This document shows positions 33,282-42,731 of a DNA stretch of 64,000 bases, piece by piece. The DNA is taken from NCBI GenBank assembly GCA_040754815.1, contig JBFMBX010000002.1, forward strand, positions 248,001-312,000, read 5' to 3'. Both the position numbers and the translations under genes were made by a program. This DNA is from Bellilinea sp040754815 (lineage in GTDB: Bacteria; Chloroflexota; Anaerolineae; Anaerolineales; Anaerolineaceae). The notes beneath the pieces were generated by a model. The model was given only the letters and a program-made list of their open reading frames with translations. It ran no database searches and was not told where the DNA came from. Positions within the stretch are counted from its first letter, which is position 1, and every line of letters starts with the position of its first letter.

Positions 33282-34667
33282 CTATTCCCAGTAGGCTTGT
33301 TCTTCCACCGTACGCGGTTTGGGCAATTGCGCCTCTGCGCCGGCAACAGCATACTTTCGCAACAGATAAACATCCGCCACCATCAACAACCCATAAACGA
33401 TGGTGAACCCCAACAGAGTGGTGATCACCATAGGAGGTGTCAGATTGGGAGAAACCGCATCTGCCGTACGAAGTTTGCCATAGACTACCCACGGTTGCCG
33501 CCCCATTTCGGTCAGCAGCCAGCCAAAAATATTGGCAAGATAAGGCAGCACCATTGCCGGCAAAAACAGTTTTAACCAGCGCGTTTCACCAATCACCTGA
33601 TTGCGTAATACGCGATACAAAGCATAAACTGCCAGTGCCAGCATCAAAAAGCCGCTGCCCACCATAATGCGGAAGGACCAGTAACTGATTCCGATTGGCG
33701 GCACATAATTCCCGGGCCCGTATAACGATTCATACTCCTTTTGCAAATCCAGAATGCCTTTTACCTCACCGTCCAGCCGGTTATACGCCAGCAAACTGAG
33801 CACGCGAGGGATACGCAAAGAAACCTGCTCACTCATCGTTTCCTGATCAACGATGGATAAAACCGAAAACGAGGCCGGGTTTTCTGTACGCAGTAAGGCT
33901 TCGGCAGCGGCAATTTTCATCGGCTGCAGGCGCACCATTTGTTGAGCCTGATTATGTCCAATCAAAATTACCATCAAAATGGACAAAGTGCCGAACACCG
34001 TGGCGAGTTGAAATGAGGGTTTGAAAACCTCTTCCTGTTGGCGGCGCAGTAAGTGATAGGTACTGATGCCCAGCACGAAAAATGCTGCAGTGGTGAATCC
34101 CGAAAAAACGGTGTGCGGAAACTGTCCCCACACATACGGATTGGTCAACAATGCAGAAAATTGCTGCATCACCAGACGGCCGTTTTCTTCGGCATAACCG
34201 ACCGGCGATTGCATGAACGAATTGGCCACCAGAATCCAGAATGCGGACAGATTCGAGGCAATCGCCACCAGCCAGATGGCCGCTGCGTGTAAGGGTTTGG
34301 AAAGCCGATCCCAGCCAAAGATCCACACTCCAAGAAAAGTAGACTCAATGAAAAACGCCAGCAGCGCTTCAATGGCCAGTGGCGCGCCAAAGATATCCCC
34401 TACGTAGCGCGAATATTCCGACCAGTTCATCCCAAATTGAAATTCCTGAACAATACCCGTCACAACACCCATGGCAAAATTAATTACGAACAATTTGCCC
34501 CAAAAACGGGTCATACGCCGGTATTTCTCATCGCCTGTGCGGACATAAATAGATTCCATAATGGCAACCAGAACCGATAACCCAAGCGTGAGAGGAACAA
34601 AGAAGAAATGATAAACTGAAGTAACCGCGAATTGCCATTGAGAAAGTAGCGTCACAGAAGAGTTCAT
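33282..34667 (-). CDS. cydA: Cytochrome bd oxidase subunit I
   Basis: 461 residues. Motifs are WQFAVTSVYHFFFVPLTLGLS (haem b595 His), FWGKLFVINFAMGVVTGIVQEFQFGMNWSEYSRYVGDIFGAP in two parts (conserved Glu), FVLGISTYHLLRR, and TEMGRQPWVVYGKLRT (short Q-loop form). It has nine TM helices, and binds haems b558, b595 and d. The short Q-loop is usual for Gram-positive and Chloroflexota enzymes. AGAGG precedes ATG 34667. cydDX or a CydX gene was not seen. Confidence 0.96.
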   Translation of the reverse strand: MNSSVTLLSQWQFAVTSVYHFFFVPLTLGLSVLVAIMESIYVRTGDEKYRRMTRFWGKLFVINFAMGVVTGIVQEFQFGMNWSEYSRYVGDIFGAPLAIEALLAFFIESTFLGVWIFGWDRLSKPLHAAAIWLVAIASNLSAFWILVANSFMQSPVGYAEENGRLVMQQFSALLTNPYVWGQFPHTVFSGFTTAAFFVLGISTYHLLRRQQEEVFKPSFQLATVFGTLSILMVILIGHNQAQQMVRLQPMKIAAAEALLRTENPASFSVLSIVDQETMSEQVSLRIPRVLSLLAYNRLDGEVKGILDLQKEYESLYGPGNYVPPIGISYWSFRIMVGSGFLMLALAVYALYRVLRNQVIGETRWLKLFLPAMVLPYLANIFGWLLTEMGRQPWVVYGKLRTADAVSPNLTPPMVITTLLGFTIVYGLLMVADVYLLRKYAVAGAEAQLPKPRTVEEQAYWE

Positions 34668-34699
34668 TTCAAACTACCTCTTTGAGAAAAAATCAAAAA

Positions 34700-34716
34700 T
34701 GCACAATTTAAGTGCA
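34700..34716. promoter_or_regulatory. TGCAC-N7-GTGCA palindrome upstream of cydA
   Basis: The site lies about 33 bp before the cydA start in an AT-rich gap. It is a candidate operator for oxygen or redox control; it does not match the FNR or Rex consensus closely. Confidence 0.4.
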
Positions 34717-34854
34717 AAATGTCCGTTAATTTAGTTTATGACTTCCACAAAACGGTGGCTAGCGATAAATCTCCTGAATTTCACATACATAATGTCACCC
34801 CACCCTCATCCCCTCGTGATGTCATCCCTAACCCCCTCTCATGTGACACAATAC

Positions 34855-36609
34855 TCATGCCGCCGGCAGGGAGAAATAAAAGGTGCTGCCGCGGTTTACC
34901 TCGCTTTCGGCCCAGATGCGGCCGGAGTGAGCCTCAACCGTATGGCGGGCAATTGAAAGTCCCAACCCCGTCCCGCCCCCCGAACGGGATTGATCGGCTT
35001 TGTAAAACCGTTCAAAAATGCGTGAAAGGGCTGCCGGTTCAATCCCTACCCCCGTATCCTGTACCGAGAAAATCACCTGCCCGGCTTCTTTCCACGTTCT
35101 CGCCACAATTTCTCCACCCGCAGGGGTGAATTTGATGGCATTATGCAGCAGATTGACCAGCACCTGCTCAATTCGTTCGGCATCCGCCATCACATTGGGC
35201 AGGTTATCGGCACATTCCTGCCGCAGGGTCAATCCTGCCCGTTCAGCCTGTAATTGCATTCTTTCCACTGCTCTTGCCACCAGCTCGTTCGGCGCAACCG
35301 GCTTGAAATTGAACGGTACTTTACCGGACTCAATGCGAGAAAGTTCCAATAACTCCCGTACCAGTTGAGTCATATTATCAATTTCGTTTTCCATTTTTTG
35401 CAAAAAGCGCCGCGCAGCCGGCGGGTCTTCCAGCGCTCCTTCTTGCAGGGTTTCGGTCAACGCCTTCAAGGATGCCAGTGGCGTGCGCAATTCATGCGAA
35501 ACATTACTGATGAAGTCCCTGCGCACCACTTCCAACCGCCGCACACGGGTCAAATCCTGAAAGACCAGCAGGGTATTCTGCGGGAGAATTGGATCGAGAG
35601 GGGTTGCAATCCCCTGAATAAATAAACGCTCCGGCGTGGTCTCAATGGTGGCAATTTGCTGCTGTTTGGTTTTGACACAATTACGCCATAAGTCAACAAA
35701 AGGATATTGGCGGACAACTTCTACAAGAGAATGACCCAGTGCTTGGCTGGAATCGACATTGAAGATACGCTCCGCGGCAGGATTAATCAACGTGACCAGC
35801 CCTTCGCCGTCCACAATAAGAATGGCATCGTTCATGTTTTGTAGGACGGCATCCAGTTTACTGCGTTCTTCGCGGTATCCTTCGATCTGCTCACTCAACC
35901 GCCGCGCGATGCGCATGAAAGCCTGACTGAGTACCCCAATTTCATCTTTGCGGTGAGTTGGCAATTCAATATTGAAATTACCAATCCCCAACCGCGAAAC
36001 TTCACGACTCAATTGACGCAAGGGGGTGATGGTCTGATTGGCCACCAGAAAAGCCAGTAAAACCGTCAGGAAAATCGCCAGCACAGCATTGCCAAGTACG
36101 GCATTTCTCAAATTCCTCAAATCCGATTCGATCTTTTCAATCGAGCTGGCCAGACGCACCACCCCAATCGGCTGGCCGGCATCATCAATCCGCACAGCCA
36201 GATAATAAAGCCGCTGATGCACGGTCTGGCTGAACCGTATGGCCCTGCCTTCCCCTTGAACCAGCGCTCCCTGCACCTCTGGCCGGTTCAGGTGATTTTC
36301 TACGCTCGCCGGATCTCGTCCCGATTCCCCAATTACCTTTCCATCGGGAAGAATGAGAGTCACCCGCACACGGGTAATATCAGCATAATCATTCACCAGT
36401 TTATTTAACTCGGGGCTGACCTCACCCTCTTTGAGATACGGAATCACATCGCGGGCAAGCAGTTCTGCCTCGGTTCGCAACGTGCTGCCTAAATTTTCAA
36501 AGTAAGTCCGCTCCATAAAGCGGTAGGCATATAAGCTCACCCCCCCGACCGAAAGCACAATGAGTAGAATAAAAGGAAGGGCTAATCGCCACAATAGCGA
36601 TTGTTTCAT
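34855..36609 (-). CDS. Membrane sensor histidine kinase, PhoR/WalK type
   Basis: 584 residues. An N-terminal TM helix is followed by a periplasmic sensor (about 30-165), a second TM (NAVLAIFLTVLLAFLVANQ), HAMP (ITPLRQLSREVSRLGIG), PAS (LDAVLQNMNDAILIVDGEG), the phosphoacceptor box FISNVSHELRTPLASLKALTE, and HATPase boxes (LVNLLHNAIKFT, VQDTGVGIE, GGTGLGLSIARHTVEAH). It works with the response regulator 9 bp upstream. PhoR-like order suggests phosphate or envelope sensing; no pst genes are nearby. Confidence 0.95.
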   Translation of the reverse strand: MKQSLLWRLALPFILLIVLSVGGVSLYAYRFMERTYFENLGSTLRTEAELLARDVIPYLKEGEVSPELNKLVNDYADITRVRVTLILPDGKVIGESGRDPASVENHLNRPEVQGALVQGEGRAIRFSQTVHQRLYYLAVRIDDAGQPIGVVRLASSIEKIESDLRNLRNAVLGNAVLAIFLTVLLAFLVANQTITPLRQLSREVSRLGIGNFNIELPTHRKDEIGVLSQAFMRIARRLSEQIEGYREERSKLDAVLQNMNDAILIVDGEGLVTLINPAAERIFNVDSSQALGHSLVEVVRQYPFVDLWRNCVKTKQQQIATIETTPERLFIQGIATPLDPILPQNTLLVFQDLTRVRRLEVVRRDFISNVSHELRTPLASLKALTETLQEGALEDPPAARRFLQKMENEIDNMTQLVRELLELSRIESGKVPFNFKPVAPNELVARAVERMQLQAERAGLTLRQECADNLPNVMADAERIEQVLVNLLHNAIKFTPAGGEIVARTWKEAGQVIFSVQDTGVGIEPAALSRIFERFYKADQSRSGGGTGLGLSIARHTVEAHSGRIWAESEVNRGSTFYFSLPAA

Positions 36610-36618
36610 TATTCAATG

Positions 36619-37332
36619 TCATCCTTCAAAACGATAACCAGCCCCGCGCACCGTGACAATCCTTGTGGGTTGAGCCGGCTGGCTTTCGATCTTTTCCCTC
36701 AGCCAGCGGACATGCACATCTACCGTACGGCTGTCTCCGATGTAATCCCAGCCCCAAACCCGTTCAAGAATGAACTCGCGTGAAAGTACCTGACCGCGAT
36801 GCTGCGCCAGAAAGAGCAGCAATTCGTACTCTTTTGGTTTGAGCGGAATTACTTCCCCGTTCAGACGCACTTCTCGGCGGGTTATGTCAATCTCCAGATT
36901 CCCAAAGGTCATTACTTGGGAAACAGCACCTCCCTCGCCGGATGCCGTGCTGAATTCTTCACGCATCAACCGAACCCGCCGCAGCATGGCCTTTACCCGC
37001 GCCAGCAGCTCGCGCATACTGAACGGTTTGGTCAGGTAATCATCTGCGCCGACTTCCAGACCCACCACCCGGTCAATTTCGTCATCGCGCGCCGTCAGCA
37101 TCAAAACGGGGGTGGTCATTTCCTGCCGCAAAATTCGGCAAACTTCAAAACCATCAATACCCGGCAGCATAATATCAAGGATAATCAGGTCGGGATGCAA
37201 TTTGCGGGCAATGCTCAATGCCTTAATTCCATCCCCCACTGCTTCCACTTCGTAACCCTGGCGAATCAGGTTGTAGGCCAGTGTTTCCTGTAAAGTTTGT
37301 TCATCTTCGACAATCAAAATTTTTTCTGGCAT
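36619..37332 (-). CDS. OmpR/PhoB-family response regulator
   Basis: 237 residues. The receiver has KILIVEDEQTLQETLAYNL, the phosphorylated Asp in DLIILDIMLPGIDG, and VGADDYLTKPFSMRELLARV. The winged helix has LKPKEYELLLFLAQHRGQVLSRE, VWGWDYIGDSRTVDVHVRWLREK and RGAGYRFEG. It is the cognate of the kinase downstream. It starts 2 bp after the GT4 gene, whose end supplies the SD, so glycosyltransferase and two-component system are co-expressed. Confidence 0.96.
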   Translation of the reverse strand: MPEKILIVEDEQTLQETLAYNLIRQGYEVEAVGDGIKALSIARKLHPDLIILDIMLPGIDGFEVCRILRQEMTTPVLMLTARDDEIDRVVGLEVGADDYLTKPFSMRELLARVKAMLRRVRLMREEFSTASGEGGAVSQVMTFGNLEIDITRREVRLNGEVIPLKPKEYELLLFLAQHRGQVLSREFILERVWGWDYIGDSRTVDVHVRWLREKIESQPAQPTRIVTVRGAGYRFEG

Positions 37333-37334
37333 GG

Positions 37335-38549
37335 TTAATACCTCATTTCTTCTATTATTTCAGCCAGAAGTGCTGCAAATTTCTTGCGATTATAACAATT
37401 TTCCACGGCTTTTCTACCTGCCATGCCCATTTCTCTGGTTTTTTGCGGCTCGGACGATAATCGCCGCACCGCTTCGGCAAGAGCCTGAGGGTTACCCGGC
37501 GGAACTGCAACCCCGGCATGATGAGTCTCAATAACTTCGCGTATCACACCGTCAATTGCCAGCACTACCGGCTTACCGGCTGCCATATAATCAAATACCT
37601 TATTGGGATACGTGGTTTTGTACCATTCCAGAGGCTTTAAAATGGCCAGACAGGCATCTGCTGCCGAAAGAAATTCGCTCATTTCCTTTTTAGCCACGGG
37701 CGGCAGGAAGATCACGTTCTTCAAGCCCCATTCTTCGGCTTTACGGATCAGATTCGGCTTTTCTTTACCATCCCCCACCAGCACAAAGCGGATTTGCGGT
37801 TCGTCTTTCAATATCTTTGCCGATTCAAGCACCACCTCCAGGTCGTTGGAAAGACCGTGTGCGCCGGCATAAAGCACCACAAACTCATCCATCAACCCCC
37901 ATTGTTCACGGAGAATGCGGCCGTTTTGATGGGCTTCGAACATCACCGGATCCGCCCCATTGGGCACCAGTTCCACCCAGCGTGCCCCTCGCTGAGCAAC
38001 ATGGTTAATAAAACCCGGCGAATTGACCATAAGCCGATCTGCCCGGCGGTATAAGAACCGCTCCAGCCCTTCGGCAAGCCGGATGAGCATGCGGTTACGC
38101 AGCACACCGGCAGCCACGGCAAATGCCGGCCAGAGGTCACGCACTTCGAATAAAAACCGCACCCGCTTGAGGCGGGCTAACAACCATGCCGTAACCCCCT
38201 GAAAAATCGGCGGAGATGTTCCCCACACCAGATCCACCTGCGGAACCGAAAGCCCCACCAGAAAAGAGGAAAGCATGAAACTGAAGAAACTTATCCCGCG
38301 GTGGAAAAAGCTTTTATGCAGCGCCGGATAGGTATATGCCCGCAAAATCGTAATGCCCGGCTCGGGGGATTCTTTTTCAATCCAGCGCATCCTTTCCTGC
38401 CGTGCCTTACCCGTCAGGTAAGAAACGGGGCTGGTAACAATGGTCACCCGATGACCACGCGTGACCAGATAACGCGCCATCTCGTAATGCCGGGTCCCCC
38501 CTGCTTCATCCAGCGAAGCAAAAGCCTGATGAATTAACAAAATATGCAT
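37335..38549 (-). CDS. Glycosyltransferase family 4, WbuB-like
   Basis: 404 residues. The N-domain has GGTRHYEMARYLVTRGHRVTIVTS and LLFEVRDLWP-type region (FLFEVRDLWPAFAVAAG). The C-domain has LVPNGADPVMF, VVLYAGAHGLSNDLEVVLESA, IRFVLVGDGKEKPNL and YKTTYPNKVFDYMAAGKPVV (sugar-nucleotide Glu/Lys region). It is a GT-B retaining enzyme of lipid-linked glycan or exopolysaccharide assembly. There is no SD; a TAAAAT box ends 7 nt before the ATG, suggesting a leaderless mRNA. Confidence 0.93.
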   Translation of the reverse strand: MHILLIHQAFASLDEAGGTRHYEMARYLVTRGHRVTIVTSPVSYLTGKARQERMRWIEKESPEPGITILRAYTYPALHKSFFHRGISFFSFMLSSFLVGLSVPQVDLVWGTSPPIFQGVTAWLLARLKRVRFLFEVRDLWPAFAVAAGVLRNRMLIRLAEGLERFLYRRADRLMVNSPGFINHVAQRGARWVELVPNGADPVMFEAHQNGRILREQWGLMDEFVVLYAGAHGLSNDLEVVLESAKILKDEPQIRFVLVGDGKEKPNLIRKAEEWGLKNVIFLPPVAKKEMSEFLSAADACLAILKPLEWYKTTYPNKVFDYMAAGKPVVLAIDGVIREVIETHHAGVAVPPGNPQALAEAVRRLSSEPQKTREMGMAGRKAVENCYNRKKFAALLAEIIEEMRY

Positions 38550-38556
38550 CGAATTG

Positions 38557-38562
38557 ATTTTA
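38557..38562 (-). promoter_or_regulatory. -10 box for a leaderless GT4 mRNA
   Basis: TAAAAT on the minus strand, 7 nt before ATG 38549, with no SD between. No good -35 hexamer is visible. Confidence 0.4.
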
Positions 38563-38604
38563 TCTTAAAAAATCCGGCTTTTAATATTATTTTATGATTT
38601 GGGT

Positions 38605-40551
38605 TCATTTGATAACAATCTCGAACTGACTGTGTAACTCGCAGGGAAAACTCACCTCACCATCCAATAAGAAGGAAATAGCCGGTATGCGTTGCAGGTA
38701 GGTGGGTGAAAACCAGCCCAGCAAAGGTGTTATTACATCCTCTCCTTCCCCAAAAACGAGCTGACCACCACGCACTACCCGCACCCGCAGCGGCTGACCG
38801 CTCTGGCAGTCCACCTTCAACCGCAAACACACACCCTCATAGTCCACTTCAATTTGCTGGCCGTTGACCCGCCAGCGGCCATCGGCCAGCAGCCAGTTCA
38901 GACTGACCGGCATCAGCGGCAAATGGGCCCTATGCGGCAAGAGACGGTCAACAACCCGCCAGCGCCCCTCGCCATGCCATTCCAACCGCCGCTCCTGCCG
39001 GATACCCAACCCGCTATAACCCTGCCGCACAGCCGAGATATGAGCAGTTTCTCTCCCGCCTTCCTCCACAAACCACGCCTGATCCCACCTCAACCACAAG
39101 AATTTACCTGCCCGCAGCATGGGCTGCCGTCCGTCAATCACCGGTGCATTGTGTACCCCTGCCAGTGACAGACGGTTATCCCACGGAGGGGGCAGATTAT
39201 ACGCGTAGGTGCCGGCATCGCACACCAGCCGCCTGCCGCCATGCCACAACTCCACCTGCAATTGATCGGCGTGGGCCGGCCGGCTGCGGTACCGTTTGGC
39301 GCGCAGGCTTGCCCATTCCCCCTTCTCACCCCGTCTTTGCACGCCCTTCAAAGACATATGGAGCGTGGCCTGTTCCAGCACAGAAGAAGCCAACCCCAGC
39401 CAGGTGGACAATTCATCCCACGGCCCGCTGGGGAAAACCCGCACGCCCAGGAAGGCCGCAGCGGCAGCCTGAAGCACGGGGCGGTAATCCTCCACCTCTC
39501 CGCCAAAGGAAAGCAGATTCGTCCCGTCATTATGTCCCAGATTCAAAACCTGCCCGCTGAGGGTATCCATCACCCCTTCAAGCCAGCCAACCGCCCGCCC
39601 CAGTTTTTCGTTGACATCTTGTGGTAATGAGCGGCCTTCCAGTTGGGCTATCCGCACTGTCAGAAGCGCAAGCGTCAGCATCAGCCGGTGATAACAGGTG
39701 CTGTGTTGAATATACTCCCCGTCCTCTTCAATTTGGTGACGAACCGCCCATAAGAACCACTTCCAGCCGCGTCGGTGCCAGCGAGGTGCTTCTCCCCATT
39801 CGGGCAAGAGATGAGCCGCAAGGATTAGCCCCACTGCCTCCGAAAGCAAGTGATTGTTGTTTTGGGCGCGGGCATAGGCCAGCGTCGGCTCGATGCGGCG
39901 AGCGTGTTCTACCACCGCGCAGGCAAGTCCTTCCATCCGTTCCGGCGTTGAATGTGGTGAACCGGCAAACACCTGCCCCGCAAACGCCAGCCCAATCAGC
40001 CGCAAAGCAGCCTCCTGCGCCGAAAGCCAGTTTTCGCCGCAATTGAGCGGATTTTTCCGTTGAAACTCTTCCCAATAATTCCAGAACGCCAGCGGATAGC
40101 GTTCGTCTGAAGTCTGCCGGTAGGCCCGGCCCAATACAAACACCCAACCAAACCGCGCTGCTTCCCAGAGGTTTTTGATATCGCCTTCCACTCCCCTTTC
40201 GTTCAAACGGCTCCAGTGCAGGTTAGGGTGAGGCGGAGTCAGATTCAACGGCTGAGGGCTGCCGCCGAACAGGCGCACCCGACCGCTGAGTATTTCCTGC
40301 GCTTCTTCCCCCCTTCCACCAGCCCGGCGTTCATCCCACTGCGTAATCTGTTCAGGTCGAGGCAGAACGAATACATCCAGCCTCAGGGCAGGGAGTTTTT
40401 TAAGCGGGCGGCCACCGGCCGGTGTTCTCCATCGATAATAACCGCTCATTAACCCCACCCGATACAGGGTGAGGTAAAAGAGCGAAGCCGCCCCCACTTC
40501 TTTGAGCAGCAGGAAGATTTTTTCCAGCGGGTTTGGCATCATCCATCCCAT
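38605..40551 (-). CDS. Heparinase II/III-family polysaccharide lyase-like protein
   Basis: About 648 residues; starts at 40551, 40542 or 40539 are possible. The middle is an alpha/alpha-toroid (RIEPTLAYARAQNNNHLLSEAVGL, EDGEYIQHSTCYHRLMLTL). The C-terminal beta-sandwich holds RPAHADQLQVELWHGGRRLVCDAGTYAYN, the hallmark of heparinase II/III. No signal peptide is evident. Such genes commonly travel with the bidomain dehydrogenase found next door, in exopolysaccharide clusters. The substrate is unknown. Confidence 0.9.
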   Translation of the reverse strand: MGWMMPNPLEKIFLLLKEVGAASLFYLTLYRVGLMSGYYRWRTPAGGRPLKKLPALRLDVFVLPRPEQITQWDERRAGGRGEEAQEILSGRVRLFGGSPQPLNLTPPHPNLHWSRLNERGVEGDIKNLWEAARFGWVFVLGRAYRQTSDERYPLAFWNYWEEFQRKNPLNCGENWLSAQEAALRLIGLAFAGQVFAGSPHSTPERMEGLACAVVEHARRIEPTLAYARAQNNNHLLSEAVGLILAAHLLPEWGEAPRWHRRGWKWFLWAVRHQIEEDGEYIQHSTCYHRLMLTLALLTVRIAQLEGRSLPQDVNEKLGRAVGWLEGVMDTLSGQVLNLGHNDGTNLLSFGGEVEDYRPVLQAAAAAFLGVRVFPSGPWDELSTWLGLASSVLEQATLHMSLKGVQRRGEKGEWASLRAKRYRSRPAHADQLQVELWHGGRRLVCDAGTYAYNLPPPWDNRLSLAGVHNAPVIDGRQPMLRAGKFLWLRWDQAWFVEEGGRETAHISAVRQGYSGLGIRQERRLEWHGEGRWRVVDRLLPHRAHLPLMPVSLNWLLADGRWRVNGQQIEVDYEGVCLRLKVDCQSGQPLRVRVVRGGQLVFGEGEDVITPLLGWFSPTYLQRIPAISFLLDGEVSFPCELHSQFEIVIK

Positions 40552-40560
40552 TGCCGGTGG

Positions 40561-42720
40561 TCAGATGATTTTCACTTCATCGGCCTTATGAAGCGACTCA
40601 ACTGCCGCTAAAGAAGCGCGGCTCACCCCGATGAGGTGTGGATAGGGTATTGGCGGCTGGCCGCCTTGTTTCACTGCCTGCAGAAATGCCTGCCACAATC
40701 CCAAATGCCCTTTATCCTGCCTCAGCCGCGAGGTGAATTTTTCACGGCGACCGTCCTGTATCAGTTCCAGCGAGCGGAAATCTTCCAGCACGGCAACCCG
40801 CCCGCCGCAAAAAATTTCCAGCCGTTCTTTGGGCAAACTTTTATCCCCGTTGGCAAGGTAGGTCACCGTCCCAATCGAACCATCCGGGAAGCGAAACGTC
40901 ATACTCACATTGTCCTGCCGGTAGCGGTCATAATCCGGCAACCCCCATGCACGCACCGCCAGAGGCGGCTCTCCAACCAGAAAGGTCAGGTAATCAATAA
41001 AATGGCAGCCTTCACCGATGATACGACCGCCGCCCTGAGCGGGGTCATGCAGCCAGTGGCTCAACGGCAGATAACCGGCATTTACCCGGTAGTGGATATA
41101 CAGGGCTTCCCGGCGGTTGGCAAAAAAAGTAATGAGTTTTTGAGAGAATGGTGCAAAACGGCGGTTGAAACCCACCGTCAGCAAAGCGGCGGGCTGTTCT
41201 TCCAGCACTTTTTGTACCGCATCCAGTTCTGCCGGCGTAATGGCAAGTGGTTTCTCGCAGAAAACATGCTGGCCGGCCTGTAATGCCTGCATCACCTGCC
41301 GGGCATGATGCTGATGACGGGTTAAAATCGCCACAAGGTCAATTTCGGGGTTGCCGAGAATATCCGTTTCCTGTGAACTGGCAAAACCAAAACCATAGCG
41401 TTCGGCAGCATGACGGGCACTCAAGCCGCTGGCAGTGGCAATCCCCTTTTTTTCCACACCGCCGGTTTTCTGAATCACCGGTAAAAAGACCGCCGTGGCA
41501 TAATTCCCCGCCCCCAGCACCCCCAGTTTGGGCAAAGGGGTGGCGGCCATCGCAGGATTCGGAGTCACGCTAACCTTTCGCAACGGCTGACTTTCCGCCA
41601 CTGGTTCGGGATAGGTCAGCAGCACGCCCAAAAACGGCTGGCTGCTCTTGCCGCTGATCAATTCATAGGCCGCATCGGCCTGCTCGATGGGAAACCGATG
41701 AGAAATTAGAGGTTGAACATTCAATGCCCGGCTGGCGAGCAGCTCCACAACAGCCTGTAAATTACGGCCTTCGCTCCAGCGCACATAACCGTAGGGATAA
41801 TCAATGCCTTTTTCTTCATATTGCGGATCGTAACGTCCCGGCCCGTAAGAACGCGACACAATGAATTGCAATTCCTTCTCGTAATATACCTTGCGCGGCA
41901 GAGACATTCCCACCGCCCCCACGGCAATCACTTTACCGCGGTCACGCGCTAATGCTCCGGCCAGTTCTACCGGGTCACTGCTGGATGTATCCGCACAAAT
42001 CAACACGGCATCAAAACCCCGCCCTCCGGTGAACGAACGCCCCGCCTCTTCTGCCTGCGCTCGGCTGACAGCCGCCGCCCCCATCTGTTCGGCCAGCACA
42101 ATACGCTGGGGATTGAGGTCAATCCCTAAAACCTTGCAACCGGCCGCTCTGGCAATACCGGCACTCAGCAATCCCAGCAGGCCCAACCCAATAACGGCAA
42201 TGTTTTCCCCAATCTGCGGTTCGGCCAGCCGAAAACCGTGTAAAGCGATGGTCGCGAGGGTCGTAAAAGCCGCACTTTCAAAATCCACCTCGGGCGGCAA
42301 GGGGGTAAGTAATTGCCGGGGAACAACGACATATTCCGCATGAACGGCGTAACCACCGCCCGCACATGCCACCCGGTCACCGGCTTTGAGGTCTTCAACC
42401 CCTTCTCCAACGGCCACAACCGTGCCGGCCGAAGAATAGCCCAGCGCCATCGGTTGATCCAGCCGGTTGAACACGGCTTCCAGCGTGGTCAGCAGCCCTT
42501 CGCGGCGGGCTTTATCCAGCACCTGCCGCACCAGATCGGGCCGCGAGCGGGCTTTGCCAAGCAGGCTCCTGGAGGCAAAATCCACCACCATCCGCTCGGT
42601 GCCGGCCGAAATGAGCGAAACAGCGTTCCGCACCAATGCACTGCCCGGCTTTGGCATTGGTGCGGGAACATCAACCACTACCGCTTTACCATCGCGCAGG
42701 TTTTGCAGCAATTGCTTCAT
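40561..42720 (-). CDS. Bidomain oxidoreductase: zinc-ADH-like plus Gfo/Idh/MocA
   Basis: 719 residues. The first half is MDR-like: SAGTERMVVDFASRSLLGKARSRPD, GYSSAGTVVAVGEGVEDLKAGDRVACAG, VIGLGLLGLLSAGIARAAG. The second half, from about 395, is Gfo/Idh/MocA: KLGVLGAGNYATAVFLPVI, LTRHQHHARQVMQALQAGQHVFCEKPLAITPAE in parts, and GEGCHFIDYLTFLVG. It probably acts on sugar nucleotides or lipid-linked sugars. It is 9 bp upstream of the heparinase-like gene and 11 bp downstream of rny. Confidence 0.92.
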   Translation of the reverse strand: MKQLLQNLRDGKAVVVDVPAPMPKPGSALVRNAVSLISAGTERMVVDFASRSLLGKARSRPDLVRQVLDKARREGLLTTLEAVFNRLDQPMALGYSSAGTVVAVGEGVEDLKAGDRVACAGGGYAVHAEYVVVPRQLLTPLPPEVDFESAAFTTLATIALHGFRLAEPQIGENIAVIGLGLLGLLSAGIARAAGCKVLGIDLNPQRIVLAEQMGAAAVSRAQAEEAGRSFTGGRGFDAVLICADTSSSDPVELAGALARDRGKVIAVGAVGMSLPRKVYYEKELQFIVSRSYGPGRYDPQYEEKGIDYPYGYVRWSEGRNLQAVVELLASRALNVQPLISHRFPIEQADAAYELISGKSSQPFLGVLLTYPEPVAESQPLRKVSVTPNPAMAATPLPKLGVLGAGNYATAVFLPVIQKTGGVEKKGIATASGLSARHAAERYGFGFASSQETDILGNPEIDLVAILTRHQHHARQVMQALQAGQHVFCEKPLAITPAELDAVQKVLEEQPAALLTVGFNRRFAPFSQKLITFFANRREALYIHYRVNAGYLPLSHWLHDPAQGGGRIIGEGCHFIDYLTFLVGEPPLAVRAWGLPDYDRYRQDNVSMTFRFPDGSIGTVTYLANGDKSLPKERLEIFCGGRVAVLEDFRSLELIQDGRREKFTSRLRQDKGHLGLWQAFLQAVKQGGQPPIPYPHLIGVSRASLAAVESLHKADEVKII

Positions 42721-42731
42721 GGCAGCACAAA

